DNA of 64,000 nt from JBOEGW01 sp050633625 (lineage in GTDB: Bacteria > Pseudomonadota > Alphaproteobacteria > Rhodobacterales > Rhodobacteraceae), in assembly GCA_050633625.1 (NCBI GenBank), contig JBOEGW010000003.1, positions 310,001 through 374,000 of the forward strand, given 5' to 3'. This document shows positions 44,167-52,739 of the stretch, piece after piece; position 1 is the stretch's first letter, and every line of letters starts with the position of its first letter. The notes beneath the pieces were generated by a model, which had not been told where the DNA came from, did not search any database, and saw only the letters and a list, made by a program, of their open reading frames with translations. The position numbers and the translations under genes are program-made.

Positions 44167-44242
44167 CGCGTTTTTGTTTTTGGATTTGCACCTTATGGCG
44201 CTTGTTACTTTTCGCGTTCCTTGCCACCATGCCAAAAACGCG
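44167..44242. promoter_or_regulatory. Spaced 10-bp inverted repeat in a divergent promoter region
   Basis: CGCGTTTTTG at 44167-44176 and its exact complement CAAAAACGCG at 44233-44242 flank 56 bases between the divergent SH3-protein and dehydrogenase genes. The arms could be two half-operators. Chance is possible in a GC-rich genome, but the two T-rich arms are unusual here. Confidence 0.35.
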
Positions 44243-44273
44243 CGGAAAAGAAAAGACTTTTGGGAGGGCCTCT

Positions 44274-45260
44274 ATGACTGCTGATCGTTTGAGTGTTGTC
44301 GTTACGCGACGGTTGCCAGAAGCTGTCGAAACCCGAATGAAGGAATTGTTCGACGTTGAGCTGAACGAAACGGACGTTCCCATGACCCGTGAGGCCCTGG
44401 CGGACGCGATGTCACGCGCAGATGTCTTGGTGCCAACTTTGACCGATCGCATTGACCAGACGCTTATCGCTCAGGCGGGCGATCGTCTCAAGCTCATCGC
44501 GAATTACGGCGCGGGGGTCGATCACATTGATGTTGGAACGGCGCGCCAGCGCGGGGTTTTGGTCTCGAACACCCCAGGCGTCAGCGCGGATGACACAGCC
44601 GATATGGCGATGGCGATGATCATTTCTGTGACACGGCGATTGCCTGAAGGTATCCGCGTTATGCATTCTGGCAAGTGGGAAGGGTTTTCCCCGACGGCCC
44701 TGCTTGGCGGGCGCATCTCTGGCCGCAGGCTTGGCATTTTGGGCATGGGGCGCATTGGTCAGGCTGTTGCGAAACGTGCGCGCTGTTTTGGAATGCAGGT
44801 GCATTATCACAACAGAAAACGGCTGCATGCGGACACGGAAGCCGCGCTTGAAGCAACCTATTGGGACAGCCTTGATCAGATGGTGAGCCGAGTGGATATT
44901 CTATCCATCAACTGCCCTCACACCCCCTCGACGTTTCATTTGATGAACGCGCGGCGACTGCAACTGATGAAGCCGACCGCTGTCATTGTGAACACCTCGC
45001 GGGGCGAAGTGATTGATGAAAATGCGCTAACCCGGATGTTGCGCGCGGGCGATATTGCTGGCGCTGGGCTTGATGTCTTTGAACATGGCACTGAAGTTAA
45101 TCCGCGTTTGCGCGACTTGGACAACGTGGTTCTATTGCCGCATATGGGATCAGCGACCGAGGAAGGCCGTCTTGAAATGGGGGAAAAAACGCTCATCAAT
45201 ATCAAGACCTTCGCTGATGGGCATCGCCCGCCGGACCTTATCACACCGGGAATGCTGTAA
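44274..45260 (+). CDS. D-2-hydroxyacid dehydrogenase (glyoxylate/hydroxypyruvate reductase type)
   Basis: 328 residues from ATG 44274 behind GGGAGGGCC; a longer frame overlapping the SH3 gene was rejected. The NAD(P) loop is LGILGMGRIGQAVAKRA near residue 152. Catalytic residues are Arg in VNTSRGEVIDE, Glu near EVNPRLRD and His in LLPHMGSAT. It reduces glyoxylate or hydroxypyruvate, or acts on D-glycerate. Confidence 0.92.
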   Translation: MTADRLSVVVTRRLPEAVETRMKELFDVELNETDVPMTREALADAMSRADVLVPTLTDRIDQTLIAQAGDRLKLIANYGAGVDHIDVGTARQRGVLVSNTPGVSADDTADMAMAMIISVTRRLPEGIRVMHSGKWEGFSPTALLGGRISGRRLGILGMGRIGQAVAKRARCFGMQVHYHNRKRLHADTEAALEATYWDSLDQMVSRVDILSINCPHTPSTFHLMNARRLQLMKPTAVIVNTSRGEVIDENALTRMLRAGDIAGAGLDVFEHGTEVNPRLRDLDNVVLLPHMGSATEEGRLEMGEKTLINIKTFADGHRPPDLITPGML

Positions 45261-45311
45261 GCTTTCCTTGTTTCAAAAATACCTCGGGGAGGTCTGGAGG
45301 GGCAGCGCCCC
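45261..45311 (+). repeat. Dispersed palindromic element, copy E
   Basis: GCTTTCCTTGTTTCAAAAATACCTC is followed by GGGGC-AGC-GCCCC (45299-45311), immediately after the dehydrogenase stop. The loop AGC equals copy D. The next gene begins 25 bases later. Confidence 0.7.
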
Positions 45312-45336
45312 GCCAGCGTTTAAACGGAGACGACCT

Positions 45337-46020
45337 TTGCGTATCATCGCTACCACCGCCTTTGTCGCGCTCACTTTGGGCGCTGGGTGTACGCGTCACC
45401 TGACAGACAACGAGGCCCGGTTCGCGCATGATTTGTTTGGCGATACCATTGAGACCGACTCGATTGAAGTCTTGGCGGGGGCGGGTCTTACCCCCCTGCC
45501 CTATGAGACGCCGCAGCAAAAATCTGCGCGCGCAGAGGCGGCGAAGGCTCCCCCGCGTAAAGCCCCTGAGGACATCTGTGTTCGCAAGCCCTCGCCGCGT
45601 AAGTATGCATGGTCATGGCCAGCGGCGTTTGTCTTGGAAAACAACGTCTATCTTGCCTATCGTTTTTACGCCAAGGATGCTTTTGCCGGGGTGTATGAGG
45701 GCAGTGTGCCCTACCCTTTGGCGCAACTGATGGCGCATGAATTGGTGCATGTCTGGCAATGGCAAAACCGGGATATCACCGATTACACCCCTGAGAAATC
45801 CGGCTCTGAAAGCGTGAAATCGCGTGATCCCTATTATTGGGTGGGCAAGGAAGGGCGCGAATTCTTGTCCTATGGCTACGAACAACAAGCGGCCATCATT
45901 GAAGATTTTGTGTGTTACGCACTGCTGGATCCGCAGGATGCGAAACTTGATGAAATCGCAAGTATTTTGCGCCCGGTGTTGCCTGTTGACCGGTTCCTAA
46001 ACGCGCTTGGAGGTCGTTAG
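45337..46020 (+). CDS. Lipoprotein with zinc-peptidase-like HELVH motif
   Basis: 227 residues from TTG 45337, which has GGAGA seven bases upstream; no ATG fits. The N-terminus is a lipoprotein signal with lipobox LGAGC. Near residue 133 it reads AQLMAHELVHVWQWQ, a perfect HExxH, and about 45 residues later YEQQAAIIEDF could give the third, acidic zinc ligand. It resembles DUF4157-like metallopeptidases. Protease activity is inferred from the motif only. Confidence 0.8.
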   Translation: MRIIATTAFVALTLGAGCTRHLTDNEARFAHDLFGDTIETDSIEVLAGAGLTPLPYETPQQKSARAEAAKAPPRKAPEDICVRKPSPRKYAWSWPAAFVLENNVYLAYRFYAKDAFAGVYEGSVPYPLAQLMAHELVHVWQWQNRDITDYTPEKSGSESVKSRDPYYWVGKEGREFLSYGYEQQAAIIEDFVCYALLDPQDAKLDEIASILRPVLPVDRFLNALGGR

Positions 46021-46124
46021 GAACGCGATGGTCGTTTTTGCCATGTGACGGGTCGTTTGGGCTGTGCTTTCTGGCTGTAGATTTGCCATGATGACGGCAA
46101 GAATCTCAGATGGAGTGCGCCCAA

Positions 46125-48626
46125 ATGAAAACTCATGTCAAAGCTTTGGTTGTGGGCGGGGGCGCGGTGGGCACCTCGATTGCCTATCATTTGGCGCGCG
46201 CGGGCTGGCAAGATGTCATGCTGCTGGAGCGCGATGAATTGACCTCCGGGTCCACCTGGCACGCGGCGGGGCTATTGCCGCTGTTTAACATGGGCTATGC
46301 GACGAGCCATATTCATGACTACTCGGTGAAGTTTTACAAAACGCTTGAGGAAGAAACCGGATTGAACCCAGGGTTCTCGGTGGTCGGGAACCTGCGCATG
46401 GCGCAAAGCCAAGACCGCATGGATGAGTACCAACTCTATGCGTCAATCGCTGAGAGTGCGGGGATTGAGCATCAGTTTTTGTCACCCGCTGAGATCAAAG
46501 AGCGCTGGCCGCTGCTGCGCACACAGGACTTGGTGGGCGCGCTGTTTCACCCCACGGACGGGTATATCAACCCGGCTGATGTGACGATGGCGATGGCGAA
46601 AGGGGCGCGGCAACGCGGGGTTGTGATCGAGCGGCGTTGGCAGGTGGATGGCTATCGTTGGACTGGACATGAATGGATCGTGTCGATCACCAAAATGGTC
46701 GAAAAGGGTGGCAACTTGGTGGCGTCAAACGAGACGTTGGACATTCATGCCGAACATGTGGTGACGGCCACAGGCAATCATGCTCAGCGAACGGCACAGC
46801 TTTTGGGGATCAAAATTCCGGCAATCCCTGTTGAGCATCAGTTTATCGTGACGGAGCCTGATCCGGCATTGGTGGCCTATCGCAAAACCATGCCTGAACA
46901 CCCGGTTTTGCGCGATGCGGATGCGAAGTGGTATGTGCGAGAGGAGCGCGGTGGCTGGATATTGGGGCCGTATGAGCGCGGCGCACCTGCGCGGTTTGCC
47001 CATGGCGTGCCTGACAGTTTTCGCGCAGATTTATTCCCGTTGGATTTGGACCGAATTGAGGAAGAATATCTGTCAATGATCCACCGTTTACCAAGCTCGG
47101 AAACGGTTGGGCTGAAGGACGATTTCAACGGTCCCATTTGTTACACGCCCGATGGGAACCCACTTGTTGGTCCTGCGCCGGGGCTGCGTAATATGTGGCT
47201 GGCGGAGGGCTTCAGTTTTGGCATCACGGCGGCGGGGGGCACCGGATATTACCTCGCGCAAATGATGGTGGAGGGCGAGGCCGATATTGACATGGCTGCG
47301 CTCGACCCCAAACGCTACGGGCAAGATTGGATGACGACGCAATACGCGATCAGCAAGAATGAAGAGTGCTACGAGCACGTTTATATTTTGCACCATCCTG
47401 ATGAAGAACGGGAAGCAGCCCGCCCGCTGCGCACCTCGCCTGCTTATGATCGGCAAAAGGCTTTGGGCGCTCAGTTTGGGCAGGTCAACGGATGGGAGCG
47501 GCCCAACTATTACGGTCCAGTTGGTGCGCCCGACAGCTTTGATCGTGAAGCGCGCTCATTCCGGCGCGGCGGCTGGTGGGCCTATGCGAAATCAGAGGCA
47601 CAAGCCCTGCGCAATGCGGCGGGATTGGTGGATGCGAGCGCTTTCGCGAAACATGTTGTGCATGGGCCGGGCGCGGAGGCGTTTCTTGATTGGTTCACCA
47701 CCAATAAGTTGCCCAAGGTTGGCCGGATTAACCTGACTTACGCGCTGACTGACGCCGGGACCACGCGCACGGAATATACGATTTTGCGCGAAGCTGAGGA
47801 TCGGTTCGTTCTGATTTCCGCCGGGGCGTGGCATGGGTACGATCGGGATTTTCTGCTCAAGGCGGTGGCAGATAAAGAAGCCGAGTTCGGCAGGATCAAT
47901 CTGGAAGATTGGACAACGCGTTATGGGGTTTTCGCGCTGGCTGGGCCAAAAGCGCGCGATATTCTGGCGGAGATCATTGTGGATGCTGAGCCGCAAACTG
48001 CGCTTTCAAACAAGCGTTTTCCTTGGCTGAGTTTGCGCAAAATTGAACTGGGAATGTGCCCTGTTGTTGCGGTTCGCGTGGCTTATACAGGCGAATTGGG
48101 CTGGGAGTTGCATCATCCGATTGAGATGCAAAATTACCTTTGGGATGCGCTGATGAAGGCCGGTGCGAAACACGGGATGGTGCCCGTTGGCGCGCGCGCA
48201 CAAAACTGGCTCAGACAGGAAAAATCTTACCGCGCGTTTGGCACAGAACTTGGCCGCGATGCGACGCCCCTTGAGGCGGGATTGGATCGATTTGTTGATC
48301 TTGGGAAAAACTTCCATGGCAAAGCGGCGATGCAGGCAAAGGGACTTCGCTCCAAATGTGTGACTTTGCTGATTGACGGGCCTGCGGATGCCGACCCTTG
48401 GGGGCGCGAGGCGCTGTTTTTTGACGGGGTGAAGGTGGGGCGCCTCACCTCGGGCGGCTATAGCGTGGCCTTTGGCTCGTCCATCGGGATGGGGTATGTG
48501 ACGCCTGACTTGGCCACTGTTGGCACGAAGCTCAAGGTGCGTATGCAAGGCAGGTTTTGGGAGGCGCGGGTTGTTGAGGATAGCCCGTATGACCCGAGCA
48601 ACATGCGTATTCGAGCGGATGGTTGA
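46125..48626 (+). CDS. FAD-dependent dimethylglycine/sarcosine dehydrogenase family protein
   Basis: 833 residues from ATG 46125 behind GGAG. The FAD-binding motif is VVGGGAVGTSIAYHLARAGW near residue 8, followed by ERDELTSGSTWHAAGLL, the covalent-FAD His region of this family. The second half is a glycine-cleavage T-protein-like folate-binding domain (YGVFALAGPKARDIL, GELGWELHHPIEMQNYLWDAL, YRAFGTELGRDATPLEAGLDRFV). It oxidatively demethylates methylated glycines, passing C1 to tetrahydrofolate. It is an isolated gene. Confidence 0.92.
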   Translation: MKTHVKALVVGGGAVGTSIAYHLARAGWQDVMLLERDELTSGSTWHAAGLLPLFNMGYATSHIHDYSVKFYKTLEEETGLNPGFSVVGNLRMAQSQDRMDEYQLYASIAESAGIEHQFLSPAEIKERWPLLRTQDLVGALFHPTDGYINPADVTMAMAKGARQRGVVIERRWQVDGYRWTGHEWIVSITKMVEKGGNLVASNETLDIHAEHVVTATGNHAQRTAQLLGIKIPAIPVEHQFIVTEPDPALVAYRKTMPEHPVLRDADAKWYVREERGGWILGPYERGAPARFAHGVPDSFRADLFPLDLDRIEEEYLSMIHRLPSSETVGLKDDFNGPICYTPDGNPLVGPAPGLRNMWLAEGFSFGITAAGGTGYYLAQMMVEGEADIDMAALDPKRYGQDWMTTQYAISKNEECYEHVYILHHPDEEREAARPLRTSPAYDRQKALGAQFGQVNGWERPNYYGPVGAPDSFDREARSFRRGGWWAYAKSEAQALRNAAGLVDASAFAKHVVHGPGAEAFLDWFTTNKLPKVGRINLTYALTDAGTTRTEYTILREAEDRFVLISAGAWHGYDRDFLLKAVADKEAEFGRINLEDWTTRYGVFALAGPKARDILAEIIVDAEPQTALSNKRFPWLSLRKIELGMCPVVAVRVAYTGELGWELHHPIEMQNYLWDALMKAGAKHGMVPVGARAQNWLRQEKSYRAFGTELGRDATPLEAGLDRFVDLGKNFHGKAAMQAKGLRSKCVTLLIDGPADADPWGREALFFDGVKVGRLTSGGYSVAFGSSIGMGYVTPDLATVGTKLKVRMQGRFWEARVVEDSPYDPSNMRIRADG

Positions 48627-48758
48627 GGGAAAGTGTTAACGAAAAGTAACCTGGAACCCTGTTGATTTCACATCTTTTTAAGGAATTGACCGAGAAAGGT
48701 CGCTCCGATTGACCAGCGCTTTTTTGCGGCTGGCCCCTCACTATTCTGGAGCGAATAC
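48627..48758 (+). promoter_or_regulatory. Leader region of the GTA spike locus
   Basis: 132 bases upstream of the spike base gene. They hold TTAACGAAAAGTAACC at 48636-48651, a degenerate CtrA-like pair whose spacing is one base short. GACC-GAGAAA-GGTC lies near 48689, and CCAGC/GCTGG (48713-48733) has a T-run in its loop. GGAG precedes the ATG. No regulator can be assigned with confidence. Confidence 0.35.
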
Positions 48759-49025
48759 ATGTCCAACCCTTTTGAAAATCGTGCGGCATCGCTGCACGGC
48801 CCCGTGAATGACATTGTGCCAGTAACGCCAGATGACAACGTCGATCTCGCTGATGTGGCGGTGGCGCTTTACATTGAAACGGGTGGTGCCGTCACGGTGA
48901 TCACTGAGGCTGAAGCCACGCGGACCTTGACCCTTGCTGACAATGCGATTTTGCCCGTTGGGGTGCGCCGCGTTCTGGCCACCGGGACAGACGCCACCGG
49001 AATCCATGCCTTCATGGTGAAATAA
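48759..49025 (+). CDS. GTA/phage head spike base protein (Rcc01079/GhsA family)
   Basis: 88 residues: MSNPFENRAASLHGPVNDIV, then PVTPDDNVDLADVAVALYIETGG, TLTLADNAILPVGVRRVLATG and a C-terminal IHAFMVK. This matches the small head spike base of the Rhodobacter capsulatus gene transfer agent (rcc01079, GhsA) from memory of the family. In R. capsulatus the spike genes lie away from the main GTA cluster, as here. The next gene starts inside its stop (TAATG), as expected for a spike base and fibre pair. Confidence 0.82.
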   Translation: MSNPFENRAASLHGPVNDIVPVTPDDNVDLADVAVALYIETGGAVTVITEAEATRTLTLADNAILPVGVRRVLATGTDATGIHAFMVK

Positions 49026-49831
49026 TGCTAGGATTTGGTTTAGACATTCCCACAAGGGCGAGGATGCGCGCAGGCGGTGGGGCGGCGGCTGTTGACTACG
49101 GCACCGACTTCGTCCTTGTCGCGGCGACCGCATCGGCGGATGAAACTTTCACTCTCCCTTGCAGCAACATTGGAGGTTTTTCCGCGACAATAGATTGGGG
49201 TGATGGAAGCACTTCGACCATCACGGCTTACGATGATAGCGACCTCACGCATAGCTATGCGGCACCGGGCGATCACACGATCCGCGTTTCTGGGACAATG
49301 GCCAATGTGTATTTCAATAATGGGGGCGACAAACTGAAGGTAAAACGGGTGATCCAACTTGGACATGTTGGTATGATCCGTTTGGACAACGCGTTTTATG
49401 GCTGTGCCAATTTGACAGAGTTTAGCTCTGGCGCCTGTGATACTTCCGCTGTTGGAGCCGCGAAAAATATGCTGCGCGGCACAGGGGTATCGGTGCCAGA
49501 TGTCTCGACCATGGACACTTCGAATGTCTTTCGCATGCCAGATGCGTTCAGATCGGCTGCTATTTCCGATATTATTGGGATTGAAAACTTTGACCTCAGT
49601 AGCCTCGCGTATGGCTACGGCTTGAGTGGCTATATCCTCGGCGGCACCCTACCAACAGCGCGTTACGATCAGGTGTTGATCAATTGGGCGGCGCAAGATT
49701 TGGCTTCTCGCCCGGCACAATCCCCACACTTTGGCGGGTCTAAGTACACCCCCGGCGGCGCGGCTGAGGCAGGGCGCACTCATATGATTTCCGAGTGGGG
49801 CTGGACGATCACAGATGGGGGCGCGGCATGA
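49025..49831 (+). CDS. Candidate GTA head-spike fibre protein with BspA/DUF285-like repeats
   Basis: 268 residues, coupled to the base gene by TAATG. The N-terminus has a short PKD-like segment (SATIDWGDGSTSTI, LTHSYAAPGDHTIRVSG). The middle has the DUF285 leucine-rich-type repeats LTEFSSGACDTSAV and VPDVSTMDTSNVFRMPDAF. The C-terminus (YDQVLINWAAQDLAS, GGSKYTPGGAAEAGR) resembles phage tail or spike tips. By position it would be the counterpart of GhsB (rcc01080); sequence similarity to GhsB was not testable here. Confidence 0.7.
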   Translation: MLGFGLDIPTRARMRAGGGAAAVDYGTDFVLVAATASADETFTLPCSNIGGFSATIDWGDGSTSTITAYDDSDLTHSYAAPGDHTIRVSGTMANVYFNNGGDKLKVKRVIQLGHVGMIRLDNAFYGCANLTEFSSGACDTSAVGAAKNMLRGTGVSVPDVSTMDTSNVFRMPDAFRSAAISDIIGIENFDLSSLAYGYGLSGYILGGTLPTARYDQVLINWAAQDLASRPAQSPHFGGSKYTPGGAAEAGRTHMISEWGWTITDGGAA

Positions 49832-50013
49832 ACGAGATTATGACACTTACCAGCGGATTTCACATCATTAATGGCAGTCCAATTGTTCTCGAAGACGGCG
49901 CGCAGGTGTCGTTTAGGCGTGACGTGGACGTGCGAAGTTTTGAAACAGAATCCGAGATGCATGAAGCGCATCGTGAGGCGTTTCCTGAGTGGTATCAAAC
50001 AAACGACAATTGA
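49828..50013 (+). CDS. Small protein of 61 residues in the spike locus
   Basis: ATG 49828 overlaps the fibre-gene stop (ATGA), which supports translation. It is acidic: MNEIMTLTSGFHIINGSPIV, then VDVRSFETESEMHEAHREAF. No family is recognised. It could be a spike accessory protein or chaperone. The convergent trxC ends 44 bases away. Confidence 0.6.
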   Translation: MNEIMTLTSGFHIINGSPIVLEDGAQVSFRRDVDVRSFETESEMHEAHREAFPEWYQTNDN

Positions 50014-50057
50014 TCTTTCGAGCTGACAGGCGACCGCATGATTGGAAACTTGTCGGC

Positions 50058-50504
50058 TCACCCAACTGGTTTTGATTTGGTACGCACAAACTCGACTATC
50101 GAACGTGCTGGTATGGCCCCGGCTTGGCGTGCGATTTCTTGTCCGTTTTGGTAGAGGATCAAGGCCGGAATGCCACGAATATTGTTCTTCGCCGATACTT
50201 TTGGGTGATCTTGTGTGTCGATTTTCGCGAAGCGGGCATTTGGCGCAATGGTGGCTGCGGCTTTCAGGAACTCTGGCGCCATTTGCCGACAAGGGCCGCA
50301 CCACGGCGCCCAGAAATCCACGAGTAACGGCACATCATCGTTTTTTGCGGCTTTTGCGAGGGTTGCCGGATCAAGGGCGCGCACTTTTCCGTCATTCAGC
50401 TTCGCGCCGCAGGTGCCGCATTTCGGACCGGACCCCATTTTGTCGGACGGAACACGATTGACAGCGGCACAGTCGAGACAGGTCATTTTCAGAGATTTTG
50501 ACAC
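50058..50504 (-). CDS. trxC: Thioredoxin 2 (TrxC)
   Basis: 148 residues from a GTG start with GAGGATG upstream. An N-terminal zinc finger has CLDC near residue 9 and CGTC near 29. The thioredoxin fold has the active site FWAPWCGPCRQMAPE near 70-84 and the cis-Pro in RGIPALILYQNG. The reduced zinc-finger form is typical of TrxC, which acts in oxidative stress. Confidence 0.97.
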   Translation of the reverse strand: MSKSLKMTCLDCAAVNRVPSDKMGSGPKCGTCGAKLNDGKVRALDPATLAKAAKNDDVPLLVDFWAPWCGPCRQMAPEFLKAAATIAPNARFAKIDTQDHPKVSAKNNIRGIPALILYQNGQEIARQAGAIPARSIVEFVRTKSKPVG

Positions 50505-50741
50505 GGGATCATCCTCGATTAAATATTCACCTCAAGGAATATATGTTGCGGCGCGCTGTGGGTTTCAAGTCACCTGCCATATCAAAACGAGAGAGGCGAT
50601 GAAAAACTCACCCCCCGACCCTTAGCTTGCGCTCAAAGGTATGGTAACGAAATCACCGTAACTGTTCTTGGCAGAGTTCGCCGAAATGGGCCGGCGAAAA
50701 ACGTCGTGCTTTGATGAGAGGTCAACAACCTAGGAGTGGGC
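50505..50741. other. 237-bp gap between trxC and the flavin reductase
   Basis: It must hold the trxC promoter (leftward) and the reductase promoter (rightward). No clear consensus boxes, hairpins or genes were seen. A tiny frame MKNSPPDP at 50599 with a GAGAGG upstream could be chance. Confidence 0.3.
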
Positions 50742-51929
50742 ATGACGCAGGAATTGGATTTTGACCTGGTGGTCATTGGGGCGGGACCGGCAGGCGCGTC
50801 CGCCGCCAAACGCGGATGTGATCTGGGGTTGCGCGTTGCGTTGATTGATCGCGCGACATTTCCACGGCCAAAGTTATGCGGCGCACTTGTCAGCCCGCGC
50901 GGCCATCAGGCGCTCAAGGACATTTTCGCGATGGAAATGGACCCTTCGATGTATTTGGCATCGCGCTCGGTTGCGTTCAAATGGGACGGCGAGGAGCTCA
51001 ACAGATTCACGGCCCCCTATGATTTGACCTACACTTATCGCTTGGATTTTGACCATTGGTTGCAACAGGCCGCGGTGGCGGCTGGGGCTGAGGATCTACA
51101 GGGGGTGCGGATTGAGCGATTTGATGACGCGGCTCAGGCGCTTGATTTATCAAACGGGCAACGGGTGACATATAAGGTTCTGGTGGGCGCGGATGGCGCG
51201 GTCAGCCCCGTTGCCAAGCACCTATTTGGCGAAGCTTTTGACAAGGAAAAAATTGGCTTCGCCTATGAAACGGAAGCGCCAGACAGCTGTGCGCGTGACG
51301 CCTTAATGTCGATCGATTTTGATATTGTGAAATGGGGCTATGGGTGGAATTTTCCGAAATCGGGAAGCCGCACGATTGGCCTTGGTGGAATTCGCAGCGT
51401 CGATCAGGATTTAAAGGCACTGATGGATCGCTACTTGCGTCATGAAGGCGTGGACCCAGGGGATGTGAAGATCAAAGGCGCGCATATTCCACTTGGTGAT
51501 TTCAAGGAAAAACCCGGTAAAGGTGCTGTGCTTTTGGCGGGGGATGCTGCGGGATTTGTGGATGCCATTACCGGCGAAGGTATCGCGTTGGCGATGGAGA
51601 GCGGGGCGCGAGCTGCGGAGGCTGCGGCAGAGGCGATTGCGGCTGGGAAAGCGGCGCGCGCGGATCGCGTTTACTTCAAGAAAATCAAATATATTCAGGA
51701 AGACTTGGCAAAGGTGCGTCGGCTTCGCGTGATCGCCTATAGCTCTGCGATGCGTGACATGTTTAAGGATCGGCTGCGCAATTCGGAGTTCATGCGGAGT
51801 GCATTGTTTGATGTTTTGGCTGGCAAATCCAGCTATGGCGCGATTGAAAAACGAGCAGCGAAATCGGCGGCTGTAAAAATGGCGCGTGGGCTATCGGCCT
51901 GGCCTCGAAAATTGTCTCGAAAACCCTAG
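50742..51929 (+). CDS. FAD-dependent geranylgeranyl reductase family oxidoreductase
   Basis: 395 residues from ATG 50742, with TAGGAG upstream; a GTG six bases earlier is weaker. The FAD-binding motif is LVVIGAGPAGASAAKRGCDLG near residue 8. The group signature PRPKLCGALVSPRG follows. The second flavin motif is GAVLLAGDAAGFVDAITGEGIALAMESG near residue 265. Geranylgeranyl reductases hydrogenate isoprenoid tails; others in the family act on quinones or lipids. The substrate here is unknown. Confidence 0.9.
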   Translation: MTQELDFDLVVIGAGPAGASAAKRGCDLGLRVALIDRATFPRPKLCGALVSPRGHQALKDIFAMEMDPSMYLASRSVAFKWDGEELNRFTAPYDLTYTYRLDFDHWLQQAAVAAGAEDLQGVRIERFDDAAQALDLSNGQRVTYKVLVGADGAVSPVAKHLFGEAFDKEKIGFAYETEAPDSCARDALMSIDFDIVKWGYGWNFPKSGSRTIGLGGIRSVDQDLKALMDRYLRHEGVDPGDVKIKGAHIPLGDFKEKPGKGAVLLAGDAAGFVDAITGEGIALAMESGARAAEAAAEAIAAGKAARADRVYFKKIKYIQEDLAKVRRLRVIAYSSAMRDMFKDRLRNSEFMRSALFDVLAGKSSYGAIEKRAAKSAAVKMARGLSAWPRKLSRKP

Positions 51930-51998
51930 GGGTTGCGTCAAACTTCGCACCCTGATTGAGTAGGGTAACTCAAGTGATAAACGGGCGAACAGGCGAAG

Positions 51999-52733
51999 AT
52001 GACTCCCAAGATTATTTTTGATGGCGAAGGGTTGCGCGCCTCCGTCATGGGGCATGAGGAGGGACCGGGCACAGCCGACAAGCTTTTCGTGACCTTTGAC
52101 AATTGGAATGGCAATCGGGAGGGGTTCTTGCCGCTCAAAACCGGGCGCAGTTTTGTTGATTTGGGTTACGTTCACCTGCATCTTTATACAGCGCGCAACG
52201 ATTGGTTCTTGGCCCCTGATTTGACCCCCGCACTCGCCGCGTTGAGCACGTTTTGCGCGCCCTTTGTGCGCCGCGCAGGAATGTCGTTTTCCATGGGGGG
52301 GAATGGGGCGCTCTTGTTGTCTCGGGTTCTCAAATTCGACCAACTCTTGTTCGTTTCGCCGCATATTGCCTTCGCCAGCCCGCTGCCCCACGAGGACATT
52401 CGCTTTGCCAGCGATTTTGTTGATGCGCCATTTTCTCAGGCGGCGCAGGCGGCTTTGTTGGAGCACCCCTGCCCCGGTACTGAGGCGGTGATTTTTTATG
52501 ATCCGGGCATATCGCTGGACCGTGCACATGCGCGCGTTGTGGCCGAGCATTTTGAGGCGGCAAGGCTTGTGCGCCTTGAAGGCGGTGGGCACCCTGCGTC
52601 ATCTCGCATTGAAAAAGCAAATCGGTTCGGATTGTTCATTCGCGCGGCAACCGGCACTGAGGGCATTGATGAGACCCCTGTTGTCGCGGCGCATGATGCG
52701 CTGATGCAAATTTGGAAAAAAGCGAAACTTTAG
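51999..52733 (+). CDS. Alpha/beta hydrolase-like protein, function unknown
   Basis: 244 residues. It begins KIIFDGEGLRASVMGHEEGP and VTFDNWNGNREGFLP. The would-be nucleophile region reads MSFSMGGNGALLLSRV, close to G-x-S-x-G but with Ser in place of the first Gly. A His (GGGHPASS) near residue 205 could be the catalytic His. No signal peptide. The enzyme class is suggested, not proven. Confidence 0.65.
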   Translation: MTPKIIFDGEGLRASVMGHEEGPGTADKLFVTFDNWNGNREGFLPLKTGRSFVDLGYVHLHLYTARNDWFLAPDLTPALAALSTFCAPFVRRAGMSFSMGGNGALLLSRVLKFDQLLFVSPHIAFASPLPHEDIRFASDFVDAPFSQAAQAALLEHPCPGTEAVIFYDPGISLDRAHARVVAEHFEAARLVRLEGGGHPASSRIEKANRFGLFIRAATGTEGIDETPVVAAHDALMQIWKKAKL

Positions 52734-52739
52734 CGGGCC

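Noticed and set aside
50599..50625. Eight-codon leader peptide before the flavin reductase
   Set aside because: Too short to support, and no attenuator structure follows.
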